From Verpa conica (taxonomy: Eukaryota > Ascomycota > Pezizomycetes > Pezizales > Morchellaceae), in assembly GCA_033030425.1 (NCBI GenBank), contig JAUFSD010000006.1, forward strand, positions 1 through 64,000: a DNA stretch of 64,000 bases. Direction: 5' to 3'. Numbering within the stretch: position 1 is the stretch's first letter; each line of letters starts with the position of its first letter. The position numbers were made by a program, and so were the translations under genes. The notes under the pieces were generated by a model. It was not told the origin of the DNA. It did not search any database and saw only the letters and a program-made list of their open reading frames with translations. Of this stretch, positions 19,306 through 31,665 are shown piece by piece.

Positions 19306-22300
19306 AGCTTTTTCATTATCTCAAGGTTTTGTAGCCAGTTTAAGATATAACTTCTTTTGTGGAAATAGCTATATTAGGTATATAGTATATATACCAACGT
19401 GCTTTCATCCGGCGATATTTCAATCGTTCGATTTTTTATTTTTTTCATTTTATGTATATACAGTTCGATAGCTCAGGCGGCCAAACAACACACAATATCA
19501 GACAAAAATAGTCAATATTACCTATTTTCTAGCTACTTCCTTTACCACTATGGTAATAAAACTGTATAATACTGGATAAAAGAAATCCAACTATATACGA
19601 TATACATTGTCTAGGATGAGTGGGAGTTCAACCAGTATATACAACGGGGCAGTCTGTCCGTTCCGAGGCTAGTATAGGACGTCTTACGGCTCTATAGTTC
19701 GTTCAAACCCCTCTTCCGGGCGGTCTAGGGCGTAAGGAATGGGGACTATGGGCTGTATAGGGCCCTACAGGGCGCCAAGGTTTCAGGGCTAGGGTTTATG
19801 TGCCCAAACTGGCCATCAGGTTTTACCTACTCTTACTTAAGCTGTGATTTGCAGCAGATATCACATGCTTTTTTCTCTAGAATGGTATAAAAAATCTCTT
19901 GGCAAATATTTATCGGGCTCCACAGGCTCCTATGGCCATCGTAGTCATGGAAAATCTCGCCCAGTCCTGGGATCACTGCAGAAACGGTCATGAGCACTGA
20001 GTTCTACTATATTTGGTAATTAGATCCAGCATTATCGTGGTATAGGCTCCTAATTTAGGGTTCACTTGAAATCAATAGCCCCATCCTATAATTGATAAGC
20101 AAGTAGGATCAACAGAACTACACTCTCCCTATAACAGTATGTATTTTTGGTCCTAGCTATGCTTTTAAGGATAGGTTACCGCTATTGAGGGGGGTTTTCG
20201 CCTTATGGGAGTACTGAATAGTGGTCCCAAGCGTGTCCTCATAGAGGGAGCATATTATATATGTGACTTGGCGTGCTGTGCCGTTTTGTCTTGGCAACGG
20301 CAACTCAACACGTGTGGCTATTGGCACCAAAACCCTTGTCTATCGCCAGATGGTACCCTCCATGACCAGTGAACGACTTTACCGCATGTGAGTACTGGTA
20401 CATCCCCTGGTATCTAAAAGAGATTGAGGGACGTGAAACCTGGACTTGAGGTATTAATTGGCCCTTCATGTTCTCGGCGAAGCTTAAAGATAGTATTGGA
20501 CTGAGGGCCTCATTGTTTAAGCTTTCTTCTAGATATTTTCTACCAGAGGGTGTAGATAGTCACACGTACAGGTGTCCATATAGGATTTACTATTGGGAAT
20601 CTGTATTTGATCGGCCGTAATGATGTACTACAGTAGAGTACAAGCGCCCTATAACCAATATCGCCCTATAAAGGCTTGGCTCCTGGCACCTGGTTACGAG
20701 ATATAACTCACGGGCCACAAGAGGCATGTTACGCATGCCAAGACATAAATTGATGACACATAATAACGGTATTACTTACTCTCGTAAGGAGGCTGCAACC
20801 TTAGGCGACACTCAAAATTATGCGTGTGGGAGGTAGTAGCAACAAAACAACATGATAAGAGAACAAACACAATCACAAAAGCAATATAGATTTGGTGAGT
20901 TTTGGCGCTGTGCCTCCTCACTACGAGTATTTAACAAACGCCTGAGTATAAGGATATCGTTAACGGGAGCCCTAGAAAGCGCCCCACGGGCATTATTTGG
21001 TAACGTCACTGCCTTGGGTCTCCTAATTAGGTTAGTCTTAGTCTCGTACCCAGTCCCATTATTTGCTGCGCAATACCGTAGGGTCTGGAGCAGTAAAGTT
21101 TCGAGAAATCTCGGGGATATCTCCGAAAAACTCCGGATCTCTCGGGGTACTGGGCTGGCTCGGGGGGGCTTTTGACCACCTAGGGTGCTTAAGTTTGCGT
21201 GATGGCTAACTACAAATGTAAGTACCTAATTTCCGCCTTTTAAAGGTACCTATGTTTGTACGGAACAACCACACAAAGGTAAGTGCCAAGTTTTTCCCCG
21301 AGAGGAATATCCCCGGAAAAATAATTAGGCAAGCTCTGAGGGGCTAGTAAACCATACCCTACGGTGCTGCGCAGAAAATAATAGTACTAGGCACGAGACT
21401 AGGTTAGCCTAGCCTTTCTATAAGGATATCCTTACTAGTTCTTCCCAACTGTCATGTGATGATCTGGCGCTGAGGCGCAGGTGGCTAGTTTGTGAGTCTT
21501 GGCACGCTAGTAGCTACAGATACATATCTTCTCTCATGGTGACGAGAGAAGACATTATCATACATTACATTCAATTCTTTCCCTTTCCAAGAAGAAGTGC
21601 CTTTAGTGCCAACAGAGTTGAGGGTGATATGATACCAACTGTACATCTGTATAGAGTGATTGTACTGTACAGCGAGTTCACCGTATAAAAATATATAATT
21701 AGGGTAGTGTTATATTCTTATAGGGCCAGGTCATAGTTTATACTACATACCAGATTTTATACCCAGAATAATAAAATCACTTGATATAAAAAGAAAAAGG
21801 AAATTTCCTTATAGGGTGGATCCTTAAGAGTATATATCCTTACAGAAAACACCCAAAGCACACAAAGTAATCCCTGTCGGCCAGGATTACCTACCCTTAC
21901 AGGCGGTTATTATACCCGGATCACTTATAGGGTGTTTGTGTTATTCTTATAAATATGGGACGATTTGAGGTATCCTACTTTGGATGAAGACTTCCGCCTC
22001 GATCGAACCGTATTACCTGAGTACAGTCATGAATTACCGGGTAGTGGACTTTGTGCGGACTATCAATGGAACACCGGACAATAGATAGTGTACCACTAAA
22101 GGGACTATTTTTAGGATACTATAACACTGGTAGGGCATTTTACGGGGTGACCCGTAGGCAGGCCTTCCAATGGGTCGACCCATATTCGGGCTCGCCCGGG
22201 CCGGAAGAGCATTTTTACTAGTTGGGCTGGGCTGGGCTGTAGGAAATATTCGTCTGCGCTCAATATTTAATTGGGCCAACCTTAAATCTTTTTAGAAAGG

Positions 22301-23024
22301 CTTGTCTTGAAGTAGCACCAGAGGGTACCGGTTTTCTTTTGGAGGGGGGAGGGCTCTAGGGCAATAAGGGTAATGTTAGTTTATTGGCTACTTGGGCTTG
22401 CCTGGGCTCCCATCAAATAGCTTGGGCTGAGTGCATACCACTGGTGGTGAACTAGGACCCATTGATAAATTAGGCGCCGCCTGTGGTACAGGCTCTTAAT
22501 TTCATTGCTTTGGTACCACCGGTAGTAAAGTAGCTTTTGATATATTCACCGCTCTATAATATGTCTGTTATTAAAGTCTTAAAGGGGTTTGGGCACCATA
22601 TTAACTGGGGAAATTTACCATCTCCGGTCTCAGATCTATCATTTTAGGATCAGAGAGAGTATTGCTTAGCGGAGGTTTAGGAGTAGTATAGTGCGCGCGC
22701 TCGTTCAAGGCAAGGTCTCAACATTATTTGTTTTTGAGGCCGTAGCCTTCAACCCAGCCCTGACTCTCTGGTAGAGACCTAACATAACTGAGGCTGAGCA
22801 TACCGATTAATCTTTTGAGTAGATATGGTATGCCCCCGGCATAGTCGCACGATATAATACAATATTCTACAGAACTAATCTCCCTCTTGCCCTGGATATC
22901 GGGAATCAAGAAATATTATTATAAATACTACAGAAATGACAGTCAATCAAATAAGAACCGAAATACTAGTAACACAATATAGATATCATAAGAAAACAAG
23001 AAATCACATCAACCAACGGTGACT
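19306..23024. other. Intergenic DNA with dispersed-repeat fragments
   Basis: No convincing gene. 21040-21130 is a repeat shared with 27630-27712. 22140-22430 contains runs of GGGCT/GGGCTTGGGC low-complexity sequence. The ORFs at 20852-21175 and 22034-22279 overlap these repeats and show no domain features. Confidence 0.5.
21040..21130. repeat. Dispersed repeat fragment, copy 1
   Basis: TACCCAGTCCCATTATTTGC...TAGGGTCTGGAGCAGTAAAG is matched by a diverged copy at 27630-27712 (CAGTACTATAGGGTCAGGAG, AGCAGTAAAG). It is probably part of an old transposon. Boundaries are unknown. Confidence 0.55.
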
Positions 23025-24767
23025 TTACAAGTGTGGCCAGTAATCCGTCCAGGACGCGGTCAGAAACATAGTACTGGGAACCTCCCGCAGACTCAAGTAT
23101 GATTCGACCGTGATATAAGAGACTGCACAGAAGTATACCAGAATAAAAGAGAGTACTAGTGAAACAGCGCACTTATGAAAAACGTATTTGATATTATAAT
23201 CTGGTGCATTGGCGACATCACTTTTAGGCAGCAGGCCGGCATGTCTCAGGCAAACTTCATCTATATCTTTCAATACCTGTCGCAAGCACTTCCAAAATCC
23301 ATCTTCGTTGAGGTGAGATTTCCATATCACAGCAATCAAGTCTTGTTCGTACTCTGTGAAGTTGGCGATGAGGAAGATTCCTAAGCAGCAAAAGCACATT
23401 GCCAATGCTGAGATACGCCATAGCCACCGTTCGGCATGGGTGGGGAATTGACTATTCCAAGCGGCAGCATGCAGAGCGCCAGTTACACAAACTAGTAGAG
23501 CCTCTGCAAACAGGCCAAAACTGAACCTAGCAGACCACGGTGTAGGGCTCATGTCTCCTGTCGCAGTACCCTCCTCTGGCGCTGGGCCAAGATAAGTGTC
23601 TCGGCGGTTTTCGCGTTCACCACTGTCAATCTGGATGACGATATCGTATAAAGCCTTGTTGTTGAATGAAAGAAAGCTTTGAGGAGATTGTATGGTAAGA
23701 GTATTTGGCTCGTTGGGCTGGTAGGTTTTGCTAGCTTCTATTTTCTCCAACCAAGTATCACCCGAAGGTAGGCCGAAATTACTGATTCCTGAATGATGGG
23801 GTGAGGATACTGGACTCGCTGTTATATCTTTATCTAGCTCAATAAAAGTTAGAGAATCAGCAAAAATCATACGGTATGAATGCTAGAGTTGACTATTTGT
23901 CGGCAGTGCCATCTTACCAGTTACCTGCATCTCTTTTTTCTCTTCATGCAGACTTTCATCTGCTTCGTCTTTCTCACTTCGAAAAAGTTTGATCTTGATC
24001 GGCTCGTTGACATCAAGGGGCTTGTGCCACCAGAACGCGTAGATTAATGCAGTGCGGACAACGTGAATAATAACGTGAATCTCAAGCAAGCTAAGTGGCA
24101 GTCCTGCATGCCATCTAGTAGTGCAATCAACAAGCAACCAGAAGGCCTGAACAGCTGATAGGAACTTTCCAAACGCGCTTGCTTTACCCTTGTCTCTAAT
24201 CTCGGCCTTGTCAAAGCAGCCCTTCTGGATTAACCCCTTCTTGATGTAATTCTTGAACCCCGTAGGCGTCAATATCTCTCTGTGTGTCAATTTCCTGTCG
24301 GACTGATCCTCTTCGTCCGTATCAATGTAGAATCCTCCCATGACGACAAAGTATGCGACCTGCATATCCACTATGTTCTTATCCTTTCCTTTTTCGAGCT
24401 CCTGCCACGCCTTCTTAAGCCGACGTGCTACACGGTATTCACCCATGGCGCAAACTAATACCCCTTCAGGGAACAAGATCGAAACAAACATAAGGACTGC
24501 CTTATAATAAAAACGCTGACCAGCTTTGACTCCCGGAACAATGTTTGGGTGTACGGCTGTCCAGATGCAAAAGATGAAAGTGGCAGTACAACTTATAAGA
24601 ATGCCGACTGTACCTCGCCCGTGTGGCTCAGAGGCGAATGTAGTTTCACCGAAGGTTGTGATAGTGACGTTCCCCTTTCCAGCAGGTGCAGCGAGCACAT
24701 GGGTAACAAGAGCAAGGAAAAACAAGGTCTGGGATAATCCCATCAATGATCTCTTGCTAGAGTACAT
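23025..24767 (-). CDS. Fungal multi-pass membrane protein with signal peptide
   Basis: Two minus-strand frames join across an 84-bp intron (23834-23917; donor GTAAGA, CTAAC branch site, acceptor CTAG) in matching phase. The ATG at 24767 is preferred over 24998 because it puts a signal peptide (SLMGLSQTLFFLALVTHVLA, cut before APAGKG) at the N-terminus. Membrane segments follow (VGILISCTATFIFCIWTAVH, a helix around AVLMFVSILFPEGVLVC, one around HVIIHVVRTALIYAFWW). Then come the family signature FWWHKPLDVNEPI, two or more C-terminal helices and the ending SYLSLREVPSTMF..WTDYWPHL. This FWW(H/D)KPLDV...SLR..P family is widespread in filamentous fungi and has no known function to my knowledge. A separate start at 23870 is unlikely, since the intron restores one frame. 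Confidence 0.82.
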
Positions 24768-25273
24768 CCCTAATAGTTTAATGATACAATGGTCAGTGAA
24801 AGGGTCCCGGTTGTCAGCCTGGAAGGGACGTACTCTGAGTACAAGCCCTAGATCAAACGGCGCTAATGGTTGTTGGTTGCACGCTTGATGGTAGGTGTCC
24901 GAGGTGCTGTTTATGAGAGTTCGGCTTAAAATTAACAAACTGTTTAAGTAGATTTGAGGAGAGACTCTGACGAAGTAAATGTTTAAATGGGAATACATAG
25001 CTTCAGAAGAAGTTAGGTTTGCTTGCGCTCTGTATCTTATATGGTGTTATCGATTGTGATACGCTCAGGAATAGAGGGGGATAGATGCGCATGATCGGCC
25101 CTATGGCACCCCACCTTGTGTCAAACAAATATCTCTGCTAGTAGAAGGCGCGCCAGGAATTCCTACGTTGAACACCAGTATTGGGTGGCTATCCCCCAAT
25201 TCATCACTGGGAGTGACATGTTGCCGGCAATCCTTACCTGACACTCGAAATGCAGGCAGGCAATCGAGAGGTG

Positions 25274-25420
25274 TACTCGGGGCAGGCCATAAGTACCGGA
25301 CAATGCAAGTCTTGAGTAAGGGTTCTTTATTGGAGGTAATCACCTTTAGCGAGTAAGTATACATACTGGTTGGTGAGAATAAGACTTGCATTGTCCGGTA
25401 CTTATGGCCTGCCCCGAGTA
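25274..25420. mobile_element. MITE family 1, copy 1 (147 bp, TA-flanked)
   Basis: It begins TACTCGGGGCAGGCCATAAG and ends with the exact inverse. The inverted repeat runs about 40 bp per side (25274-25313 and 25381-25420). The interior contains GGGTTCTTTATTGGAGGTAA. A second complete copy of identical length lies at 45808-45954. TA ends point to a Tc1/mariner-class transposase acting in trans. Confidence 0.92.
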
Positions 25421-25816
25421 CTGCGCAGGTAGGTGGCATATCATATCGGTACTGCCATGCTGGGTTATTGGGCGGGGATGCAGAGGCTTAGTTAGGGCCA
25501 CGTTAGTGTCTCACTCCTTCTGGTTGGGGCTGCACTGTAGCGAATTTAATACTCAGGTATCAGGCACTCATGTGCGCTCGTAGTAATCAAAGCAAGCAAG
25601 AGGCATCTTGCTTTACTAAACCCCCCATCGAAAACACAACTGATAATAGTAGTATAGAGATTGCGCCCTTGTCTCCTGACCCATCTTAGATCTTCTTATC
25701 ATACTACACCTTTTTTTTGTTACACTCTTACTAAATAAGAACCTAGAACTAAGCAAGAAAATTTTAATTCATGTTTAATGTTTGGTGAACCAGGATCACC
25801 CTACCTGCTTCTTAGA

Positions 25817-25925
25817 TACTCGGGGCAGGCCATAAGTGCCGGATAATGTAAGTCTTGAGTATAGGTTCTTTATTCGAGGTAGTCGCCTCTAGAAATCAAG
25901 GTCCTGTACCTGCAATTGGTGAATA
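25817..25925. mobile_element. MITE family 1, decayed copy
   Basis: The left end TACTCGGGGCAGGCCATAAG is intact, followed by GGTTCTTTATTCGAGGTAGT. The right half decays after about 25880 and the right inverted repeat is lost (only TTGGTGAATACT is recognisable). Confidence 0.75.
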
Positions 25926-26157
25926 CTCTATAAATTTTGGGTTATCGGGTACCTCATCCTTCCCTAAGAAGTTTCGGTGCTGGCCGATATTGTAGGGTAG
26001 ACAAAAAATACCTAGCGAGGATAGATATTTAGTTCAATTATAGTCTTTCATACCATCTCGAACAAGACTCTACCTCAAGACCCGCAGGTACATATTAACT
26101 ACTCTGAGTAAACATGAAGGAGCTAGGTACCCGCAATAAAAGCTTTATGAGGTAATG

Positions 26158-26308
26158 TACAGTTTCCGGTAGAATTATTGCGGAAACATGGGTTATGAGT
26201 AGGGTTTTGCAGCCAACACCGACGCTGGAATCTTCGCCGAGAACCAAGGAGGCCAAGGCCACTGATCTTGCTCGCCACACTTCCGCAATAATTCTACCGG
26301 AAACTGTA
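26158..26308. mobile_element. MITE family 2, copy 2 (151 bp, TA-flanked)
   Basis: It starts TACAGTTTCCGGTAGAATTA and ends with its inverse GGAAACTGTA. The roughly 28-bp terminal repeats match perfectly or nearly so. The interior (GCAGCCAACACCGACGCTGG) matches 15402-15545. The better-preserved terminal repeats suggest this copy is younger than the one at 15.4 kb. Confidence 0.9.
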
Positions 26309-26375
26309 GTACCCAAGGATAACGAACAGGGCTGAGACTGCAGGACAGGAAAATAATCTACTAAACTGGAAGCAG

Positions 26376-26527
26376 TACAGTCGTTCACCCCGTGTGACGA
26401 GCGCCATATGGCGAACGGGGGCCCATATCTCCAACTACTCTATAATCCAGTTTTATGACATCCATTACTTACTTAGACCCCTGTTCGCCATATGGGGGCC
26501 CTCGCCACACGGAGGGGAACGACTATA
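26376..26527. mobile_element. MITE-like element, family 3
   Basis: Terminal inverted repeats of about 40 bp begin TACAGTCGTTC and close GAACGACTATA. Both contain CCATATGGCGAAC or its inverse. A short AT-rich centre separates them. It is a single copy here with no ORF, and the exact target duplication is unclear (TA or TATA). Confidence 0.75.
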
Positions 26528-27629
26528 CTCAATCTACAGTCTCAGCCGCTTCCTACTTAATTAAGCAGGAGTTAAAGTACATTTTGGGGGAAATGAATTG
26601 GCTTAACAATCACCGCGTATAGAGGAGTAGCAGTTAGGATATAGATTTCCACACTATTTCTTTCTCCGAAGTAGTGTGCTTTTGGAGTTCTCAGCCCCAT
26701 TTCCCGATCGACTCTGTGGGTTGGCGCGGGGTGACTCCAGGCGAGTTGGGAACACCACACTTCACCGCGCCCTTGTCTCATCTTAATGCACGTGTACATC
26801 AGCTCGCGCTGCCAGCAGCGAGCAGGATCACCCAGCAGCGATTTCCGGGGAAACAGAGCGTGCACCCCTGTGCCAATCCGGAAAAAGCTGGCTGCGTACG
26901 TGCCTAGTAATTTAAAAAAAAACCCTAACAAGATTAACCTTGCGTGTAGAGTGAATCTGTTCTATCCCCTCAGTGTCTTGATGTACTGTCACTCTTATAA
27001 AGACTTAAGAGAAAATAGTAAAAAGGACGGGGAAGTATATAGCTAGAGATTTCGTGTAATTGTTAGCTTGTGTAGGTTGTCGGGGGATTCTATCAGCATC
27101 ATTAGCTATAGGTCGCTGTTTGCAGGTCCGATCTCTGGCTGAGTTACACAGCTAACCAACTCAGCTCAATGCACGCCAACAGGCTCATGTACTCTACACG
27201 ATTCCGCGCATCGAGTGAGACAGCGACTCCACCGCATTTTTAGCCCGCTTCGGGCCAAGGTATCGGCTCCCCTCCGAGTGAAGTCATTGATAAGCGAAAG
27301 TAAAACCGTTACGGCTATCTCTCCGGCCCACGATCGCTACAAGGTTATGCCTCAACATGCGTAGAAAAAACATGCGCAAAATAAAAAACTCAAGAGTCCA
27401 GTCACTCACCCAGGATTATACCCAGTATATCGTAAACAAGAAAATCTAAGCCGAGCAGATAATTTGTCTTCGGCTCCGAACCCTCTTATCTAGAGTCAGA
27501 TGGTATTCGTCGCGGCAAGGTAGACAATTGTACGGCAGTACGGACTCTACAAGTTGCGGAATAAGTGCTTTTATATTTATTAGGCTTTGGCCGATTTACG
27601 CTTTTATAAGACCTATCCATCAGTAGTCC

Positions 27630-27712
27630 CGTGCCCAGTCCCATATATTTTCTACGCAGTACTATAGGGTCAGGAGCAGTAAAGCCCCGAGGCGCCTCGG
27701 AGCCACCCCGGA
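27630..27712. repeat. Dispersed repeat fragment, copy 2
   Basis: A diverged partner of 21040-21130; the shared core is CCCAGTCCCAT, then TAGGGTC.GGAGCAGTAAAG. Confidence 0.55.
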
Positions 27713-29279
27713 AACCCCCGCAGTGCTCAGGGACTCTGAAATGAATAATATACCCGAAAAGCACGGGCTAAGGCTCGAAGAGTAAGCATGCTATGCCCTA
27801 CAGTACTATATAGCAAATATGATATTGGGAAGTATTATGTACCATGGGATCTGGGTTAATAACGCCCTGGAGTACTTCCTTAAAGCACCAGAATTTCCCC
27901 GAGAGCCCTCGAGCTACAAGATGCCTGTAATTTCCAAATAAAACCTGGGCTTGAGAACGAGGCTAATGCATCAGTATTGTATGTAGTAGTCAATAACTCA
28001 TCCCAGGGTTAGGGTTCAGATCATTCAACCTAACCTCAACCCCTAGCCATAGCGTAAGAAAAATTACAATCTGTTACACGGATCTCTGAATCTAGCTGAA
28101 AATCGCGGGGCAGCTTCCACTCATTGCTCCCGCCTATAAAAGGTCACCTCTCTTACAGGTACTATGTGTTCTCCTTGATTTAAAAGTCATTTATTCTTAT
28201 CTAGATCCATGGTTCCCACCCCAGTATCAAAGTAAGACTGCTGGCAGAGAGGCCGTAGGTTTAGGACAGTCAAAGCACGCGCTATTCCTGAATACGTTAC
28301 GCCTCTAGCAATACTATAATGGTAGCCAGCGCGGATAGATACACAATATCTACCATTTATTCTTTGGTCCTTATCGCTGCCTTTAACTGAGAATGCGCAT
28401 TTCTGGTGTTACGTCTAATTGTGAGATGTAACCGACCATTGGGCTGCCAAGCTATCTGACTGGCCTATAAAAGGTTGTAGGCGTGTAGGGGAGGGCCAAT
28501 AGGTAGCCATTACTTATTACCTGAGTTACCCATTTTTAGCTCTTTGCATCTTGACTATTTTACATATCTATACCCTAAATCGGCGATCCTGTGAAGATTA
28601 AGGTAAGGCCATGTCTCGGCAGTAATGACAACATAATTCGATTAGTGAACAAAGTTGTTGTCTCAAATAAGTCTCTATGGTTGGTTTGAACTGCTTATCT
28701 TGAATAAAATGTTTCGGAAAAGCCCACTTCATCCAATTAGCCATTTTAATAGGCAGGCGTTTACCAGGTAAGGTCAGATCAGCAGATCAATCGCATCAAG
28801 ACATCCAAGGAAACTCAATTGCGCAGTCTGAGGAAAGAGATATAGTGGGGTAATGAGCTGGCAATATTCAACGGTATACCGTACATTCGAATAGGACTTG
28901 GCTATCAATAAGAATTTACACTTGGGGATTAAATAGAATAAATCTTTTTTGAAACATCCCCAATGGGTTGGTATCTTAGGTCAACATTGTGTATGTGGGA
29001 GCCAATCTAGAACTAATTCGCTTCCGTTTTGTTTGCTATTTCAATTATAAGGGACAATAGAATCTCGCCAACTTGAATCAGTTGAACTAGACCATGGCCC
29101 AAGGGAAATAATATACCAAATTCTACCCATAACTACCACAACCCCCCCCCCCCTTCTACGTTCTCGCTATACATATACCTAGAAACTATTGGACCCCCCT
29201 ACCTCTACCTCTTCTAAGAGCCCCTAAACCTCTCGATATATTCTTCCGAGGAAGCTTGACGGTCGAGCCCGTGCAAGTA

Positions 29280-31280
29280 ATGCCGCAGCTACGTCTTTTG
29301 GTTAACCACTCCTTGGGCTATATACAGCATTTTCTAGTTACTTTTTTCGTAGCACTTCTTTCTGCAGATATCGTCCTCGCTCAACAACCGCTTAGCGAAC
29401 TAGGTGGCTGGCCTGCTGGTGCACTTACGCTTCTTGGTGGTGCATGGCTAGCCGTTAAATGCCTTTCGGAATCGAAATTCGATGTCCTTCCACCAGTTAA
29501 CGCGGCTCGGTTACTCCACAAAATCGGTACTATTAGAAACTTACTGAGGTCCGACTACGACTTTGGTGGATTGGCAAGAGAGCTGATACTCACGAGTGTT
29601 GTATACTCTAAGAGGAGAGCCATCATTCACGAATGGGACGCATTGATTGTCACATCAAAGCAAGTGGGTGCCGAGTTCGGAAAAGGCTTCTTTACCTTAC
29701 GACAGACCAAAACTACACAAGCCGGTGACCCCGAGGCGAATACAGGCGATAGTGAAGCATTTGAAATCGAGATTCGTACCCCTCCAGCTCTCGATATGAA
29801 AAAGTTCGATAGAGAGGCCAGCTGGCTCCTCCATAACCTCGGCTTAACAAAGATCAACGGCGATAATCCCAGCCTCGATAGACTGCTAAAGCGGTGGCAC
29901 GCTTTTCAGCTATACCAGAAATGCCGGCAACAATCTAGGTGGACCCCCAAACTTACCGTGGAGTCTGAAACGGGATCACATAAAGAGATAAGTAGTGGCG
30001 TCGAACGCTATATCTGCTTGATGGAAGGAAGAGACTCGAACTCTACGAGAAGACATGGTGCTCCCGAGGACCCTGACCCCCCCTTGCTCATGGAAGCAAA
30101 GATGCCGATTTATTTTCCTGATGCCCCATACAACGATGGAGAGCTTTCTGCTGGTGCTACTACAGAGGGTTGGGTATGTGCAAAACATATAGCTATAATG
30201 TTAGCTTTTACCGAATATGTTTGCGGGGATAGGTATACTCAAATTAATCCAGTTATATTTTGCCTCTGGCTCTGGGCAAAAGGCAGATTGGGCTATTCAG
30301 ACAATTTGCTAGTTACATTACCGCCAGGGCAATTCATCTCCCCCGGAAGAGATCTATCGCCCGCTTTACTAGCACAAGCTAATCTGACGACAATAGACGA
30401 GTCAGGAGGAGATGTTAAGCTATCAGTGCATGCCAATTCGGGGATAAAGGACGAGTTACAGAAACAAGTTGATCGGGCAGTACAAGCCGAACTACCAGCA
30501 AATGCCGAGCACGCTGTAAATATCCTTGACCTTTCGCAGAGTGGTTGGGAAACTGATGGCGGAAAGTTCTTGCACTTTTGGAAAGCCCTTTGGACCCTCA
30601 GTCTTTCCACCTCTGCTATTGTCACATTCTTCGTTGTTTTGTCTGGTGGTGGCAATCCAACCCTGGCAACAACACTTGGGTTGATGTTCGGAAAACCATA
30701 CAGCATTGATTCAAACTTCCGTGATGCTGGTTTCCCTCCATCCTGGAATGGCAGAAGACGGATACGCTGGGGCGACGGTTATTCCTGTGGGATATTCAAA
30801 GGTGTATACAATAAGAAAATGGGTCCCACTGGAACTGCTTTGGTTAAAACGCTTATCATTTACTCGATTAGCTGGCTTGCATGGTATTGGAGATTTCCCT
30901 TACGAAAGGCATTTAGCTTTACCGAAAGAGAAAAGGCATCAAACTGGGTGCTGTGGGTATCGACTAGCCTTGAAATTCTATCAGCGGTACTATGTTTAAT
31001 TGGTGTATATATTCTAACTCGCTGGAACCAAAGAAAGGCTGCTCTCGCTTGTGGTTTAGGCTGTGTTCTTTTTGCTGTCACTTCTCTATTTATGTATCGC
31101 TCAATTCGGCATCCGGATGAGCGTAGGATACTTTTCTTTCTGTCTGAGTTAGGTGTTTCAGTAGGAATCTTTTATCCGGCTGTGATACTCCGTGGGATTG
31201 GACCCTCTAACGGACCTTTTGTAGGGTACACCGCAATGGTTTGGGTTCATATTATAGGTAGCTCTTGTTTCACAAATTGA
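29280..31280 (+). CDS. Multi-pass membrane protein, unknown function
   Basis: The ATG at 29280 gives 666 aa; the frame stays open a little further 5' without another ATG. The N-terminus has a hydrophobic segment (HFLVTFFVALLSADIVLA) that may be a signal or anchor, then a second one (AGALTLLGGAWLAV). Residues of roughly 70-430 are soluble and show no motif I recognise. The C-terminal third has about six membrane helices (for example LSLSTSAIVTFFVVLSGGG, VLWVSTSLEILSAVLCLIGV, ALACGLGCVLFAVTSLFMY). No catalytic motif is visible. It looks like one of the lineage-specific fungal membrane families. The upstream pyrimidine-rich leader with a long C run is compatible with a promoter. Intronless within the frame. 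Confidence 0.75.
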   Translation: MPQLRLLVNHSLGYIQHFLVTFFVALLSADIVLAQQPLSELGGWPAGALTLLGGAWLAVKCLSESKFDVLPPVNAARLLHKIGTIRNLLRSDYDFGGLARELILTSVVYSKRRAIIHEWDALIVTSKQVGAEFGKGFFTLRQTKTTQAGDPEANTGDSEAFEIEIRTPPALDMKKFDREASWLLHNLGLTKINGDNPSLDRLLKRWHAFQLYQKCRQQSRWTPKLTVESETGSHKEISSGVERYICLMEGRDSNSTRRHGAPEDPDPPLLMEAKMPIYFPDAPYNDGELSAGATTEGWVCAKHIAIMLAFTEYVCGDRYTQINPVIFCLWLWAKGRLGYSDNLLVTLPPGQFISPGRDLSPALLAQANLTTIDESGGDVKLSVHANSGIKDELQKQVDRAVQAELPANAEHAVNILDLSQSGWETDGGKFLHFWKALWTLSLSTSAIVTFFVVLSGGGNPTLATTLGLMFGKPYSIDSNFRDAGFPPSWNGRRRIRWGDGYSCGIFKGVYNKKMGPTGTALVKTLIIYSISWLAWYWRFPLRKAFSFTEREKASNWVLWVSTSLEILSAVLCLIGVYILTRWNQRKAALACGLGCVLFAVTSLFMYRSIRHPDERRILFFLSELGVSVGIFYPAVILRGIGPSNGPFVGYTAMVWVHIIGSSCFTN

Positions 31281-31652
31281 ATTTTCACCTTTCATTCCCT
31301 GTTTTCCTAGTAGTCACTCTAGTTTGGCTTTTATATCAATTTCTTTTGTCGGGTATTCCTTTGGAGTGACATATTAGCGTACCGGCTTGCAAGGCCTCTT
31401 GTAAAATATATACCATAGAACTACTATGCTTGAAATCCCCAACTATGTTGGGTTTTCCGCCCCCTCTATACCTATTCGATGCATGGTATTAAGGGGACTC
31501 AAAGTAGTCAGTTAATCCTGAGCCCTAGGCGGCGTAGAGTATAGGGGGTTTGGGTCAGGACTAGTATATAAATGGAAATCCTAATTCTGGCCCTCGTCAT
31601 GGGCTACCATAGTATGTGGACGATGAGAAAAGTAAAATAAGAATTACTTTAA
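31281..31652. other. Short intergenic gap before the LINE
   Basis: No feature is recognised other than the left target-site duplicate at its end. Confidence 0.5.
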
Positions 31653-31665
31653 ATAATATGCTTTA
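31653..31665. repeat. LINE target-site duplication, left
   Basis: ATAATATGCTTTA is repeated exactly at 39006-39018, directly after the LINE tail. The bases just outside the match differ, so the duplication is 13 bp. Confidence 0.93.

Larger units (their letters stand above)
24768..29279. other. Intergenic DNA rich in small inverted-repeat elements
   Basis: No gene recognised. It contains four inverted-repeat elements (25274-25420, 25817 to about 25925, 26158-26308, 26376-26527), a GC-rich island at 26680-26910 followed by a nine-A run, and a dispersed repeat at 27630-27712. An interstitial AGGGTTAGGGTT lies near 28008, and two CCTATAAAAGG TATA-like sites near 28133 and 28465 have no associated ORF. 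A C13 run at about 29146 precedes the next gene. Confidence 0.5.

Noticed and set aside
26680..26940. SINE with A-tail in the GC-rich island
   Set aside because: A nine-A run follows the island, but no RNA polymerase III A/B boxes or target duplication were found.
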